Assembly: GCA_001772005.1 (NCBI GenBank)
Contig: MERI01000027.1
Coordinates: 85,612-149,611 of the forward strand
Length of the DNA: 64,000 nucleotides
Source: Betaproteobacteria bacterium RIFCSPLOWO2_12_FULL_62_58
GTDB lineage: Bacteria; Pseudomonadota; Gammaproteobacteria; Burkholderiales; SG8-41
Direction: 5' to 3'
Shown here: one piece after another, positions 33,042-42,998 of the stretch
How positions within the stretch are numbered: the first letter of the stretch is position 1
Layout of the letters: each line of letters opens with the position of its first letter
Program-made: the position numbers and the translations under genes
Notes under the pieces: model-generated
The model's input: only the letters and a program-made list of their open reading frames with translations
Told to the model about the DNA's origin: nothing
Database searches by the model: none

Positions 33042-35357
33042 ATGCGCTGGTGGTCATTTCCTCTATTACTTGTGGTTTCCGTTACATTGGCCGGATTGAT
33101 GCTGGTTGTCTTTGCGGCGATTGTCATTTATCCCACACTGCCATCGCTCGAAGTCCTTACCGACTATCAGCCAAAAATCCCGCTGCGTGTCTATAGTTTG
33201 GAAGGCCAGCTGATCGGGGAATTCGGCGAGGAGCGACGCGCAGTGGTGGCGATTGACGATGTGCCCAAGCCGATGATAGCCGCGATCCTCGCGGCGGAAG
33301 ACGAGCGGTTCTATCAGCACAGCGGCGTTGACTACATGGGTGTCGCGCGCGCGGCCCTGTCCAATTTTGTCTCCGGTGGCGTGCGTCAGGGCGCGAGCAC
33401 CATCACCATGCAGGTTGCGCGCAACTTTTTTCTGTCCAAGGAAAAGACGCTGACCCGCAAATTCAATGAAATGCTGCTCGCGTTCAAGATCGAGCACAAC
33501 CTGCCCAAGGATCAGATTCTGCAGCTTTACATCAACCAGATCTATCTCGGCCAGCGCGCCTATGGCTTCGCTGCCGCTGCGCAGATCTACTTCGGCAAGC
33601 CGCTTAATCAGTTGACACTGGCTGAACACGCGATGCTGGCGGGTCTGCCCAAGGCGCCTTCGCGTTTCAACCCGATTGCCAACCCCAAGCGCGCCAAGCT
33701 GAGGCAACAGTATGTGCTGCGGCGCATGCGCGAATTGGGAATGATCACGGACGCCCAGTATGCTGAAGCCGACAAGCAGGCGTTGGTGGTGAAGAAGGAC
33801 ATCAACGAATTCGCGGTGAAGGCTGAACATTTCGCCGAAATAGTGCGCCAGGCCATGTATGAACGCTACCGGGAGGACACTTATACGAAAGGATTCCGGG
33901 TGCACACCACACTATCTACCCGGCATCAGGAAGCGGCCTACGTCGCGTTACGCCGTGGCGCGCAGGAATATGACCGCCGTCACGGTTATCGCGGTCCGGA
34001 AGACTTGGTCGATTTGCCGGCCAAGCCCACCGATGAAATGCTCGAAGACGCCTTGCAGGAAACGACCGACAGCGATGACATTTATGCCGCTGTGGTGATC
34101 GAGGCGGGCCCCAAGCGGGTCAAGGTATATCGCAAGGGCGGCGAGATGGTGGAAATCGGCGATGACGGGTTGAAGTTCGTGAGCCGCATGCTGGGAGACA
34201 CGGCAAGTCCCAACCTGCGCATCCGGCGCGGCGCTATTGTCCGGGTGCAGAGGGACGACAAGGGCCGCTGGCAGATCACACAATTGCCGGCCGTGGAATC
34301 CTCGCTGGTCGCCGTTGACCCGCGCACCGGCGCGATCCGCGCGCTGGTCGGCGGTTTCGATTTCGCCCGCAACCAATATAACCACGTTACCCAGGCGCTG
34401 CGTCAGCCCGGATCGAGTTTCAAACCGTTCATCTATTCGGCGGCTCTCGAGAAAGGATTTACCCCGGCGACCATAATCAATGACGCACCGCTCACCTTTA
34501 CCGCGACGCAGACCGGATCGGAGCCGTGGGAGCCCAAAAACTACGACGGCAAGTTCGAAGGTCCCATGCGCATGCGCACGGGGCTGGTGAAGTCGAAAAA
34601 CCTGGTGTCGGTGCGCATCCTGCAAGCGATCGGTCCGCAATACGCACAGGATTACATCACGCGCTTCGGTTTCGACCCCAAGCTCCACCCGCCTTATCTC
34701 ACCATGGCGCTCGGCGCTGGCAACGTGACGCCGCTGCAAATGGTCGCCGCCTACTCGATTTTCGCGAACGGCGGCTATCGCGTCACGCCATATTTCATCG
34801 AGCGCATTGTGGACGGCCGCGGCAATATGGTGACGGAGGTTCTCCCGCGGCCCGCCGGCGACGGCGCAGACCGCGTAATCGATGCGCGCAACGCGTATAT
34901 CATGACCAGCATCATGCGCGACGTGGTGCGCACGGGCACCGCTGCGCGCGCGATGAAACTGGGCCGTAACGATCTCGCTGGCAAGACCGGCACCACCAAC
35001 GATTTCATCGACGCCTGGTTCTGCGGCTTTAACGCCGGCCTGGTGGCCGTGGCCTGGATCGGTTTCGACACTCCGCAAACGCTGGGCCGCAACGAAACCG
35101 GTGGCAGAGTGGCGCTGCCGATCTGGATGGACTACATGGGGGTGGTGCTCAAGGGCGTGCCCGAGCAGCCGTTCGCGCCGCCGGATGGCGTGGTCGCGGT
35201 GCGCGTCAATCCGGACACGGGTCTGCGCGTGGCCGACGGGCAGCCGGGTATCGCGGATTTCTTCTATCATGAGTTCCTCCCGTCGGAAGACGGCATTGCG
35301 AGCGGGGCGCTCGGCGGCGGCGCGCCGCCAGAAGAGGTCAGAAACCAGTTGTTCTAG
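33042..35357 (+). CDS. mrcA: Class A penicillin-binding protein 1A
   Basis: This 771-residue bifunctional murein synthase has one membrane helix (about 5-30), a GT51 glycosyltransferase domain with catalytic Glu86 in AAEDERFYQHSG, and a transpeptidase domain with S458-S-F-K461, S518-K-N520 and K648-T-G-T651. An OB-like insertion (about 340-415) separates the two, as in PBP1A. It polymerises lipid II and cross-links the strands in the periplasm. It is divergent from pilM, an arrangement shared with many beta- and gammaproteobacteria. A conserved unknown gene follows after 10 bases. Confidence 0.96.
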   Translation: MRWWSFPLLLVVSVTLAGLMLVVFAAIVIYPTLPSLEVLTDYQPKIPLRVYSLEGQLIGEFGEERRAVVAIDDVPKPMIAAILAAEDERFYQHSGVDYMGVARAALSNFVSGGVRQGASTITMQVARNFFLSKEKTLTRKFNEMLLAFKIEHNLPKDQILQLYINQIYLGQRAYGFAAAAQIYFGKPLNQLTLAEHAMLAGLPKAPSRFNPIANPKRAKLRQQYVLRRMRELGMITDAQYAEADKQALVVKKDINEFAVKAEHFAEIVRQAMYERYREDTYTKGFRVHTTLSTRHQEAAYVALRRGAQEYDRRHGYRGPEDLVDLPAKPTDEMLEDALQETTDSDDIYAAVVIEAGPKRVKVYRKGGEMVEIGDDGLKFVSRMLGDTASPNLRIRRGAIVRVQRDDKGRWQITQLPAVESSLVAVDPRTGAIRALVGGFDFARNQYNHVTQALRQPGSSFKPFIYSAALEKGFTPATIINDAPLTFTATQTGSEPWEPKNYDGKFEGPMRMRTGLVKSKNLVSVRILQAIGPQYAQDYITRFGFDPKLHPPYLTMALGAGNVTPLQMVAAYSIFANGGYRVTPYFIERIVDGRGNMVTEVLPRPAGDGADRVIDARNAYIMTSIMRDVVRTGTAARAMKLGRNDLAGKTGTTNDFIDAWFCGFNAGLVAVAWIGFDTPQTLGRNETGGRVALPIWMDYMGVVLKGVPEQPFAPPDGVVAVRVNPDTGLRVADGQPGIADFFYHEFLPSEDGIASGALGGGAPPEEVRNQLF

Positions 35358-35367
35358 CAGGCGCCAC

Positions 35368-35970
35368 ATGCCGAGGGAACAAGGTCGCAACGACACGCGC
35401 AGCCGCATTGCACACCTTGCGGCGCGGCTGATGGCCGAGGACGGTATCGAGGATTACGCCCTCGCCAAGCGCAAAGCGGCGCGGCAGGCCGGCGCGCCGG
35501 ATTCGCGGCAGCTGCCGACCAACGAGGAAGTCGACGCCGCGCTGCGCACCTACCAGCAGCTCTATCAGGAGGAGACGCACCGCGTCCGTCTGCGCGAACT
35601 GCGCGGCCGGGCAGTCAAGGCAATGCGTGAGTTCGCGCAGTTCAATCCTTATCTCACGGGCTCGGTGCTGAACGGCAATGCCGGAAAGTTCGCCGACATC
35701 ACCCTGCAGCTGTTCACCGACAACGTCAAGGCAGTGGAACTCTATCTGATTGATAACCGGATTCCGTACAAAACCGCGCAGAGCCGTCTTTACTCGGGGG
35801 AGGATTTGCGGACGGTGCCGGTCTTCACGGTTAACGATGACGGCATCGATATCCAGCTCACGGTGTTGTCAACGCGCGACCTGCGCGCGCCGCTCAAGAC
35901 CCGTCTCGGAGGAAGAGCGATAGACCGCGCGAAACTGCGGGCGGTCGAGACGCTGCTGGACGCAACCTGA
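35368..35970 (+). CDS. Conserved protein of unknown function, nucleotidyltransferase-like
   Basis: This 200-residue protein has a charged helical N-terminal half (residues 1-90) and a C-terminal alpha/beta half that starts FNPYLTGSVLNGNAGKFADITLQLFTDNVKAVELYLID. The GS near the start of that segment followed by an acidic strand resembles a minimal nucleotidyltransferase fold (GSx-Dx-D), but the second carboxylate is not obvious, so activity is uncertain. I recall close relatives in betaproteobacteria carrying misleading ligase names. The ATG at 35368 is the first in frame after the PBP1A stop, and the two are probably co-transcribed. Confidence 0.75.
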   Translation: MPREQGRNDTRSRIAHLAARLMAEDGIEDYALAKRKAARQAGAPDSRQLPTNEEVDAALRTYQQLYQEETHRVRLRELRGRAVKAMREFAQFNPYLTGSVLNGNAGKFADITLQLFTDNVKAVELYLIDNRIPYKTAQSRLYSGEDLRTVPVFTVNDDGIDIQLTVLSTRDLRAPLKTRLGGRAIDRAKLRAVETLLDAT

Positions 35971-35975
35971 AGGTC

Positions 35976-37013
<1,038 letters not shown>

Positions 37014-37056
37014 TTAGACTCCCCGCACGGGAACTATTTGCAATTATATTCGTCTC

Positions 37057-37168
37057 AATGGGTAGACGGTGTTTATCGTCTCCCGCTTCTCCTCCCTGAG
37101 CGGGCGCCTTAATCCTTATTAAGGCTTTTTACCCCCGGTTTTACTCCCCTTTAACCGGGGGTTTTTTT
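37057..37168 (+). ncRNA. Candidate small RNA with CCUCC loop, between hemB and engB
   Basis: Both flanking genes are on the - strand, yet the gap ends in a strong + strand intrinsic terminator. Upstream of it are three more hairpins: AGACG/CGTCT (37064-37068/37077-37081), CCCGCT/AGCGGG (37082-37087/37099-37104) with the loop TCTCCTCCCTG, and GCCTTAA/TTAAGGC (37106-37112/37119-37125). The second loop contains CCTCC (37091-37095), complementary to a Shine-Dalgarno GGAGG. No ORF fits. The 5' end is uncertain. Small RNAs with anti-SD loops are known in betaproteobacteria; membership in a named family is not shown. Confidence 0.6.
37132..37168 (+). terminator. Intrinsic terminator of the candidate small RNA
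   Basis: A 9 bp stem, CCCCCGGTT (37132-37140) with AACCGGGGG (37153-37161), is followed on the + strand by seven T (37162-37168) and a further T-rich stretch. The - strand has no equivalent U run, so it does not serve engB, which ends at 37173. Confidence 0.9.
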
Positions 37169-37172
37169 ATTT

Positions 37173-37760
37173 TTATTTCAGCCATTGCGCAATGGTTTTT
37201 TGTGCAGCACGGATCCCGATCCCGGCGGTGCTGGAGAATAGCTGCACGGTGCAGTTCGGATACTGACCGGCTGCCGCTTCCGCCGTGCGCAGCGCGGTCA
37301 TTGCTTCCCGTTTATTGAGTTTATCGGCTTTGGTCAGGAGCACGTGAGCAGGCTTTTGAAACGGTGCGGTCCAATCCAACAACTGGCGGTCCAGAACGGT
37401 AAACGGATGCCGGGCATCCATAATAATAACCAGGCCGCGCAGTGCCGCTCTCGTTTGTAGGTAAGCGCTTATTAACTTTCCCCAATGACGTTTTTCCTTG
37501 ACGGGAACAGCAGCATAGCCGTAACCGGGCAAATCGACCAGAAAACGTTGCGCGCCCAAGGTGAAAAAGTTGATGGTCTGCGTCCGGCCTGGGGTTTTGC
37601 TGACAAATGCCAGTCGATTGCGGTTGACAAGCGCATTGATAGCGCTCGACTTGCCGGCATTGGAACGCCCCGCGAAAGCCACTTCAGCGATCGCATCTGG
37701 CGGCAGGTCCTTTAGATCGTGTACGGCCCGGAAAAATTGAGCCTCCCCAAGCGGTGACAT
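37173..37760 (-). CDS. engB: Ribosome-biogenesis GTPase EngB (YihA/YsxC)
   Basis: This 195-residue TRAFAC-class GTPase is needed for late 50S assembly. G1 is GRSNAGKSS (31-39), G3 DLPGYG and G4 TKADK, and the length fits the family. It faces the cytochrome c4 gene across 93 bases, a common arrangement in beta- and gammaproteobacteria. The gene ends 5 bases beyond the T run of the + strand terminator, so its own transcript must run through that hairpin. Confidence 0.95.
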   Translation of the reverse strand: MSPLGEAQFFRAVHDLKDLPPDAIAEVAFAGRSNAGKSSAINALVNRNRLAFVSKTPGRTQTINFFTLGAQRFLVDLPGYGYAAVPVKEKRHWGKLISAYLQTRAALRGLVIIMDARHPFTVLDRQLLDWTAPFQKPAHVLLTKADKLNKREAMTALRTAEAAAGQYPNCTVQLFSSTAGIGIRAAQKTIAQWLK

Positions 37761-37853
37761 GAGTCCTTGTTTTAGCTGGCAAACTGGCGTGTCGGAAAGC
37801 GATTACTATACAATACGCCGTTTCCCGGTTAAGCAAAGTTGCAAGGAGCGAGT

Positions 37854-38489
37854 ATGAATTATCGCCTGGCTATGGCGACGCTTGCCGGCGCGCTGGTTGC
37901 GTCGTTGAGTCATGCCCAAGGTGTGGTCAAGGGCGATCCCGCCAAGGCGCAGCCGACCATAACCCAGGTGTGCGCCGTCTGTCATGGCACGGACGGTAAC
38001 AGTTTGACCCCGGTCAACCCCAGCCTTGCCGGGCAGCACCCCGAATATACCCTCAAGCAGTTGACGAACTTCAAGGCGCAGGGCGGCAAGCCCGCGGAGC
38101 GCATCAATGCGGTGATGGCCGGGATGGTCGCCAACCTTTCCGCCGACGACATGAGCAATCTGGCGGCATATTTCGCAAGCCAGAAACCGAAACCGCGCGC
38201 CGCGCGCGACCCGGAACTGGCCAAGATCGGCCAGGCGATTTACCGCGGCGGGATCATGGCCAAAGGCGTGGCGGCCTGCGCTTCCTGCCACTCGCCCAAC
38301 GGTGCCGGCATGCCGACGCAGTTTCCACGCCTGTCCGGCCAGTATGCCGAATACACCGAGGCGCAGCTCAACGCTTTCCGCGCTGGCGAGCGTGCCAACG
38401 ATCCCAACCGCATGATGCGCGCGATTGCGGCCAAACTTTCCGACCGAGAAATCAAGGCGCTTGCGGAATATATGGCAGGGCTGCGGTAA
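37854..38489 (+). CDS. Dihaem cytochrome c4
   Basis: This 211-residue periplasmic protein has a signal peptide (about 1-22, ending SLSHAQ) and two cytochrome c domains, with haem sites C40-AV-C43-H44 and C142-AS-C145-H146. Candidate distal methionines lie in NAVMAGMVANLS and NRMMRAIAAKLS. Cytochrome c4 carries electrons from the bc1 complex to terminal oxidases. I chose the ATG at 37854, with AAGGAG upstream; the first methionine in the open frame at 37839 is not followed by a better signal peptide. It is divergent from engB. Confidence 0.94.
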   Translation: MNYRLAMATLAGALVASLSHAQGVVKGDPAKAQPTITQVCAVCHGTDGNSLTPVNPSLAGQHPEYTLKQLTNFKAQGGKPAERINAVMAGMVANLSADDMSNLAAYFASQKPKPRAARDPELAKIGQAIYRGGIMAKGVAACASCHSPNGAGMPTQFPRLSGQYAEYTEAQLNAFRAGERANDPNRMMRAIAAKLSDREIKALAEYMAGLR

Positions 38490-38590
38490 AGTAATAATCG
38501 TGCTTTGAACCAACTGTATTCCCAACCCTCCAGGTTTGGGCGCGAAATTTCGTGGGCATTTCTGTTTTCCTGGCGTTGTCACCTTGCTTC

Positions 38591-39271
38591 ATGGCGGGCA
38601 GCCGACGGCTGCGGCTGAACTGCAGAGCGTCGATTCACGCCGCACTATTGGCGGTCCTCGCGCTTCCGGTCTCCGTCCTTGCGGCGATCCCAGCGGGAAT
38701 GGGATTCTTCGTAACCGCTGACGGTATCTCGATTAACATCAATTACGCCGTCAAATCCCCACATGCCCTGGCGTTATTGAACGGCATTCCCGGGACCCGC
38801 AATAAACTGGCGAAGCCGTCGGCGAAGCGCTTTGCTGATATTTCACATCTTGCGCCGACAGTTGAGAAGGCGACCGCTGCTGTCATCGTCGACACGAACC
38901 GCCTCATCGAGGACGAACAGGCGAAAGAACGGGAGCAGCAGGACAGACTCAGACGGGCGAGAGGAGAGCAGGAGGCGCGCCGAACAGAAGCCACTCGCAA
39001 GCTCGAAACAGAACAAGCCCGTCAGAGGGAAATCAGCCGCCTCCGAACCACCGTTATGAATCTTGAGCAGCGCGACAGTTTCTTGCATCATGACGTTGTG
39101 TCGACCCGGCGGCAGTTGGGTTCCATTTCAAGGGATCCGGCGGATCACTCGGCTGTGGCAGGACGCAGCGAGTTGGAACGACAGCTCAACTACCGGCAGC
39201 TCCAATTAGATCAAACCACCACGTCGAAAGACGACGCGATGAGGCGATTGGAGCAACTGCGGATTCGCTGA
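38591..39271 (+). CDS. Secreted coiled-coil protein of unknown function
   Basis: I do not recognise this 226-residue protein. From the ATG at 38591 it has a plausible signal peptide ending PVSVLAA. A short globular part (FFVTADGISININYAVKSPHALALLNG) follows, then from about residue 85 a long charged helix rich in Glu, Arg and Gln with coiled-coil character. An in-frame GTG at 38552 is an alternative start; neither has a clear ribosome-binding site. Codon use is less GC-biased than the neighbours, which hints at a poorly conserved or acquired gene. It lies between cytochrome c4 and convergent hemL. Confidence 0.55.
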   Translation: MAGSRRLRLNCRASIHAALLAVLALPVSVLAAIPAGMGFFVTADGISININYAVKSPHALALLNGIPGTRNKLAKPSAKRFADISHLAPTVEKATAAVIVDTNRLIEDEQAKEREQQDRLRRARGEQEARRTEATRKLETEQARQREISRLRTTVMNLEQRDSFLHHDVVSTRRQLGSISRDPADHSAVAGRSELERQLNYRQLQLDQTTTSKDDAMRRLEQLRIR

Positions 39272-39421
39272 GCCAGGTCCTTGCGCGAACAGACTGCGTG
39301 TTCTGTTTCCGCGTGACATGGGAGCCTTGCAACCTGCGAAGTTGTGTCCTGCTACAAGGTCTGTCAGCGACAGTAACGCTACTTGGCCAGCGAACAGGTA
39401 ATGGACACCGAAACCCGTGTT

Positions 39422-40711
39422 TCAGCCTGCCGTTTTGAGACTTGCGAAAACCTTGCTCGCGGCGGTAACGGTCTTATCGATCTCCGCTGCGCCGTGAGCC
39501 GCCGACACGAATCCCGCCTCAAAAGCCGATGGCGCGAAATAGACGCCCTCGGCGAGCATGGCGTGGAAGAAGCGGTTGAACGCGTCTCTGTCGCACTGCA
39601 TGACTTGCGCGTAGCTCGTGGGCGAGGTCGCTCGGAAGTAGATGCCAAACATGCCGCCGACATTCTGCGCTGAGAAGCCGATGCCGTGCTCGCGCGCGGC
39701 AGCGCTTAACCCTTCACACAGTTGACGCGTCGTCGCGGCGAGCTTGTCGTAGAAGCCCGGCGCGTGGATGAGCCTGAGCGTTGCAAGCCCCGCTGCGACC
39801 GCGACCGGATTGCCGGAGAGCGTGCCGGCCTGGTACACCGGTCCGAGCGGCGCGATCTGCTGCATGATGTCGCGCCGGCCGCCGAAGGCGCCGACCGGCA
39901 TGCCGCCGCCGATTACCTTACCCAAGGTGGTGAGATCGGGTTTGATGCCGTAGAGTTGCTGCGCGCCGCCGAGCGCGACGCGGAAACCGGTCATCACTTC
40001 GTCGAAGATCAATACTGCGCCGTGCTTCGTGCATAGCTCGCGCAGCACGCTAAGGAATCCCGGCTTGGGAGCGACCAGATTCATGTTACCGGCGACCGGC
40101 TCAACGATGACCGCTGCGATGTCGCCGCCCTCGTCCCCGAAAGTTTTCTCCAGCGCAATCTCGTCGTTGTAGTCGAGTACGATGGTGTGGGCGGCGGTCT
40201 CGGGCGGCACGCCCGCCGAGCTGGGCTGCCCGAAAGTCAGCGCGCCGGACCCCGCTTTCACCAGCAGCGAATCGCCGTGGCCGTGGTAACACCCTTCGAA
40301 TTTCACGATCTTGCTGCGGCCGGTGAAGCCGCGCGCGAGCCGGATCGCACTCATCGTCGCTTCGGTGCCGGAACTGACGAGCCGTACCTGTTCAAGCGAG
40401 AGCACGCTCCTGCAGAGAAGCTCCGCCATCTCGACTTCGGCTTCGGTCGGCGCGCCGAAGCTCAGTCCTCTACTGGCGGCGTGTTCCACCGCCTTGACCA
40501 CGTCCGGGTGGGCGTGCCCGAGGATGAGCGGCCCCCATGAGCCCACATAGTCGATATAGCTGTTCCCGTCGGCGTCCCACACCCACGCGCCCCTGCCGCG
40601 CTGGAAGAAAAGCGGCGTGCCGCCGACCGATCGGAACGCTCGCACCGGCGAGTTGACGCCCCCCGGAATGAAGAGCTGGGCGTGCTGGAAAAGTTTCTGG
40701 CTGCGTTTCAT
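39422..40711 (-). CDS. hemL: Glutamate-1-semialdehyde 2,1-aminomutase
   Basis: This 429-residue PLP enzyme converts glutamate 1-semialdehyde to 5-aminolevulinate, the last step of the C5 route. The PLP lysine is K265 in [14 protein letters not shown], at the same place as in E. coli; FDEVMTGFR holds the cofactor Asp. I chose the ATG at 40711 ([22 protein letters not shown]), which overlaps the thiE stop as ATGA, rather than a codon 24 bases upstream. So this organism makes ALA by the tRNA-dependent C5 pathway; hemA is not in the window. Confidence 0.97.
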   Translation of the reverse strand: MKRSQKLFQHAQLFIPGGVNSPVRAFRSVGGTPLFFQRGRGAWVWDADGNSYIDYVGSWGPLILGHAHPDVVKAVEHAASRGLSFGAPTEAEVEMAELLCRSVLSLEQVRLVSSGTEATMSAIRLARGFTGRSKIVKFEGCYHGHGDSLLVKAGSGALTFGQPSSAGVPPETAAHTIVLDYNDEIALEKTFGDEGGDIAAVIVEPVAGNMNLVAPKPGFLSVLRELCTKHGAVLIFDEVMTGFRVALGGAQQLYGIKPDLTTLGKVIGGGMPVGAFGGRRDIMQQIAPLGPVYQAGTLSGNPVAVAAGLATLRLIHAPGFYDKLAATTRQLCEGLSAAAREHGIGFSAQNVGGMFGIYFRATSPTSYAQVMQCDRDAFNRFFHAMLAEGVYFAPSAFEAGFVSAAHGAAEIDKTVTAASKVFASLKTAG

Positions 40712-41337
40712 GATCGTTGACGGAACAAATCGCAAAATTGTTGAGCGGCAAGTTTGACATCCGGGGCGTCGAACAACGCCGAGATCACCGCCACACTGTC
40801 GGCACCCGCGGCAATGAGTTGCAGAGCACGGGCCTGGGTGATGCCGCCGATCGCCACCACCGGCACGGACACTTTTCGTTTTGCTTCGCGCAGGAGTTCA
40901 AGCGGCGCGTGCACCGCGCCCGGCTTCACGGTCGATGCAAAAAAACTGCCAAAAGCAACATAGGTGGCGCCCGCGCGCTGCGCATCGAGCGCATTTTGCA
41001 GGAGGTTATGGCACGAGGCCCCGAGGATCTTGTCTGGTCCGAGTTTCCTTCGCGCCGCAGCAATCGAGCCGTCCTCGTCACCCAAGTGCACGCCGTCGGC
41101 GTCGATCTCGAGCGCGAGTTCAAGGTGGTCGTTGATGATGAATACCACATCGTGTTTGCGACAGGCTTTGAAGAGGGCCTTGGCCTGCACGAGGCGCAGT
41201 GCGGCATCCGCGGTCTTGTTGCGGTATTGAACGAGTGTGGCGCCACCGGCCAGCGCGTCACGGACCTTCGCCGTCAGGAGCTCCGTATCGGGCTCATCAG
41301 GCGTGACGGCGTATAGACCTGAAATCTTACTCCTCAC
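40708..41337 (-). CDS. thiE: Thiamine-phosphate synthase
   Basis: This TIM-barrel enzyme of 209 residues joins HMP-pyrophosphate and the thiazole phosphate to thiamine phosphate. YAVTPD at the N terminus, the Mg/pyrophosphate Asp residues in HLGDEDGS, and the phosphate loops VAIGGITQ and [11 protein letters not shown] are typical. The start is unusual: the only upstream in-frame start is a GTG at 41337 inside the GAGGAGTGAGG repeat tract shared with the end of thiD. It ends in an ATGA overlap with hemL. Confidence 0.93.
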   Translation of the reverse strand: MRSKISGLYAVTPDEPDTELLTAKVRDALAGGATLVQYRNKTADAALRLVQAKALFKACRKHDVVFIINDHLELALEIDADGVHLGDEDGSIAAARRKLGPDKILGASCHNLLQNALDAQRAGATYVAFGSFFASTVKPGAVHAPLELLREAKRKVSVPVVAIGGITQARALQLIAAGADSVAVISALFDAPDVKLAAQQFCDLFRQRS

Positions 41338-41360
41338 TCCTCACGCCTCACTCCTCACGC
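41329..41360. repeat. Purine repeat tract across thiD stop and thiE start
   Basis: On the - strand the tract reads as reiterated GTGAGGAGTGAGGCGTGAGG words. It supplies the last residues (REE) and TGA of thiD, a GAGGA sequence, and the GTG start of thiE. No complementary pyrimidine arm was found here, unlike the other spacers. The word matches the purH-purD spacer. Confidence 0.8.
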
Positions 41361-42190
41361 GGACCACCCTCGTCCGCCTGCTCCTCCGCGCGCGCCCAAA
41401 ACAGCCGGTCGGGAATATGCTGGCCCATGCCGGGACGGAACGCGGAACTGAGCGCCTGCCAGGTATATTCCTGCGCGTCTTTTACCGCGTCGCTGATCGA
41501 GAGCCCGTTGGCGATGGTCGCGGCGATCGCCGAAGCGAGCGTGCAGCCGGAGCCGTGATAGGTGCCTGGCAGCCGCTGCCAGGAGTCGCTGCGCACAACG
41601 CCGTCCTCGTTGTAAAGCGTGTTGACAACTTGCGGCGTAGTCTCGTGCGTGCCGGTGATCAGCACATACTCGCAACCGGTCGCGATAAGGCGCCGCGCAC
41701 ATTCGGCGAGATCGGGATGGTCGTTATCGTCGGAGTCATCGGCCGCGAGTCGTCGCGCTTCGAGGCTATTGGGCGTGATGATTGTGGTCTGCGGGACCAG
41801 CAATTCGCGTACGGCGTTGATCATTTCCTCCGTCGCGAGCTCGTCGCCGCGGCCGGAGGCGAGTATCGGATCGAGGATGAGCGGGATCTCCGGATAATCG
41901 GACACCACCTCGGCGATCGCGGCGATCACCTCGATACTGCCCAGGAGCCCGATTTTGAACGCCGCCACCGGCATGTCCTCCAGCACGCAGCGCGCCTGAT
42001 CAGCAACCCACTCCGGATCGATCGTCAGCACGTCTTCCACGCCCATCGTGTCCTGGATGGTGATCGCGGTGACACACGACAGCGGATGGCAGCCCATGCT
42101 GGAAAGCGTCATGATATCGGCCTGCAACCCCGCGCCGCCGCTGGGATCGGTGGCGGCGAAAACGAGCACGATGGGAGGCAGATCAGACAT
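41348..42190 (-). CDS. thiD: Hydroxymethylpyrimidine/phosphomethylpyrimidine kinase
   Basis: This 280-residue ribokinase-fold enzyme phosphorylates HMP and HMP-phosphate for thiamine synthesis. AATDPSGGAGLQADIMT near the N terminus is the substrate-binding signature, and GSGCTLASAIAA holds the anion hole and catalytic region. I chose the ATG at 42190 (MSDLPPIVLVF). The C-terminal residues REE and the stop come from the repeat tract that continues into thiE. No TPP riboswitch signature was seen in the 100 bases upstream. Confidence 0.94.
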   Translation of the reverse strand: MSDLPPIVLVFAATDPSGGAGLQADIMTLSSMGCHPLSCVTAITIQDTMGVEDVLTIDPEWVADQARCVLEDMPVAAFKIGLLGSIEVIAAIAEVVSDYPEIPLILDPILASGRGDELATEEMINAVRELLVPQTTIITPNSLEARRLAADDSDDNDHPDLAECARRLIATGCEYVLITGTHETTPQVVNTLYNEDGVVRSDSWQRLPGTYHGSGCTLASAIAATIANGLSISDAVKDAQEYTWQALSSAFRPGMGQHIPDRLFWARAEEQADEGGPREE

Positions 42191-42290
42191 TGAGATTCGG
42201 CGACCGGTCAGCGATGCGGGGATGGTGAGAAGGCGGGGCAAATCGTTTAAAATTGAATTCTAGCTTACTTTTGCCTGACACCGACAAAAC

Positions 42291-42479
42291 ATGACAACCG
42301 TGGACACCGAAGTCTACAAAACCTATATGTGTCTTATCTGCGGCTTCATCTATGACGAAGCGGCGGGCTTGCCCGACGAGGGCATCGCGCCCGGCACGAA
42401 ATGGGACGATGTGCCGATGAACTGGACTTGTCCCGAATGTGGGGCGCGGAAAGAAGATTTCGAGATGGTGCAAATTTGA
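42291..42479 (+). CDS. Rubredoxin
   Basis: This 62-residue protein binds one iron through C14, C17, C47 and C50 ([15 protein letters not shown] and [14 protein letters not shown]). It is a small electron carrier. The 10-residue N-terminal extension is typical of betaproteobacterial members encoded next to hemL-thiE-thiD. Its redox partner cannot be told from the window. The stop overlaps the TTG start of the downstream glyoxalase gene. Confidence 0.95.
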   Translation: MTTVDTEVYKTYMCLICGFIYDEAAGLPDEGIAPGTKWDDVPMNWTCPECGARKEDFEMVQI

Positions 42480-42865
42480 GAATCCTTCATACCATGATAC
42501 GCGTCGGCGATCTTGAGCGCTCCATCGAGTTCTACACCAGGGTGCTCGGCATGAGGCTCCTGCGCCGCGCCGATTATCCCGGCGGCCGCTTCACAAATGC
42601 TTTTGTCGGCTACGATGATGAATCGCGGACGGCGGTGCTGGAACTCACGCACAACTGGGACACCAAGTCCTACGATCCCGGCACCGGTTATGGCCACGTC
42701 GCGATTGAGGTCGACGACGCCTACCAGGCTTGCGAGGCGGTCAAGAAGCAAGGCGGCAGGGTCACGCGCGAAGCCGGACCGATGAAGCACGGCACGACGG
42801 TGATCGCCTTCGTGGAAGACCCGGACGGCTACAAGATCGAATTCGTCCAGCGCAAGGCGGGCTAG
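42476..42865 (+). CDS. gloA: Lactoylglutathione lyase (glyoxalase I)
   Basis: This VOC-fold metalloenzyme of 129 residues isomerises the methylglyoxal-glutathione hemithioacetal to S-lactoylglutathione. Family segments are [20 protein letters not shown], the Glu in [18 protein letters not shown] and [12 protein letters not shown], which supply the metal ligands (His, Glu, His, Glu). The start is a TTG at 42476 that overlaps the rubredoxin TGA. It gives the usual first residues (M)RILHTM; an ATG at 42494 would cut off the first metal histidine. Confidence 0.93.
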   Translation: MRILHTMIRVGDLERSIEFYTRVLGMRLLRRADYPGGRFTNAFVGYDDESRTAVLELTHNWDTKSYDPGTGYGHVAIEVDDAYQACEAVKKQGGRVTREAGPMKHGTTVIAFVEDPDGYKIEFVQRKAG

Positions 42866-42998
42866 CCTCGTTCCGCGGTGCTGGGCGCAGCGGCGCGGCC
42901 GCTATCAAACTGCGCGCACCGGCAATTCGCGTAGGACTTCGCGAGCGGTCTTGCGGCACGATGGTCAAAGCGGTCGGGTCTGTTGCGGCAATCCGCAG

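Noticed and set aside
42191-42290. Possible TPP riboswitch before thiD
   Set aside because: No CUGAGA- or GAUGA-type conserved elements of the THI box were found on either strand.
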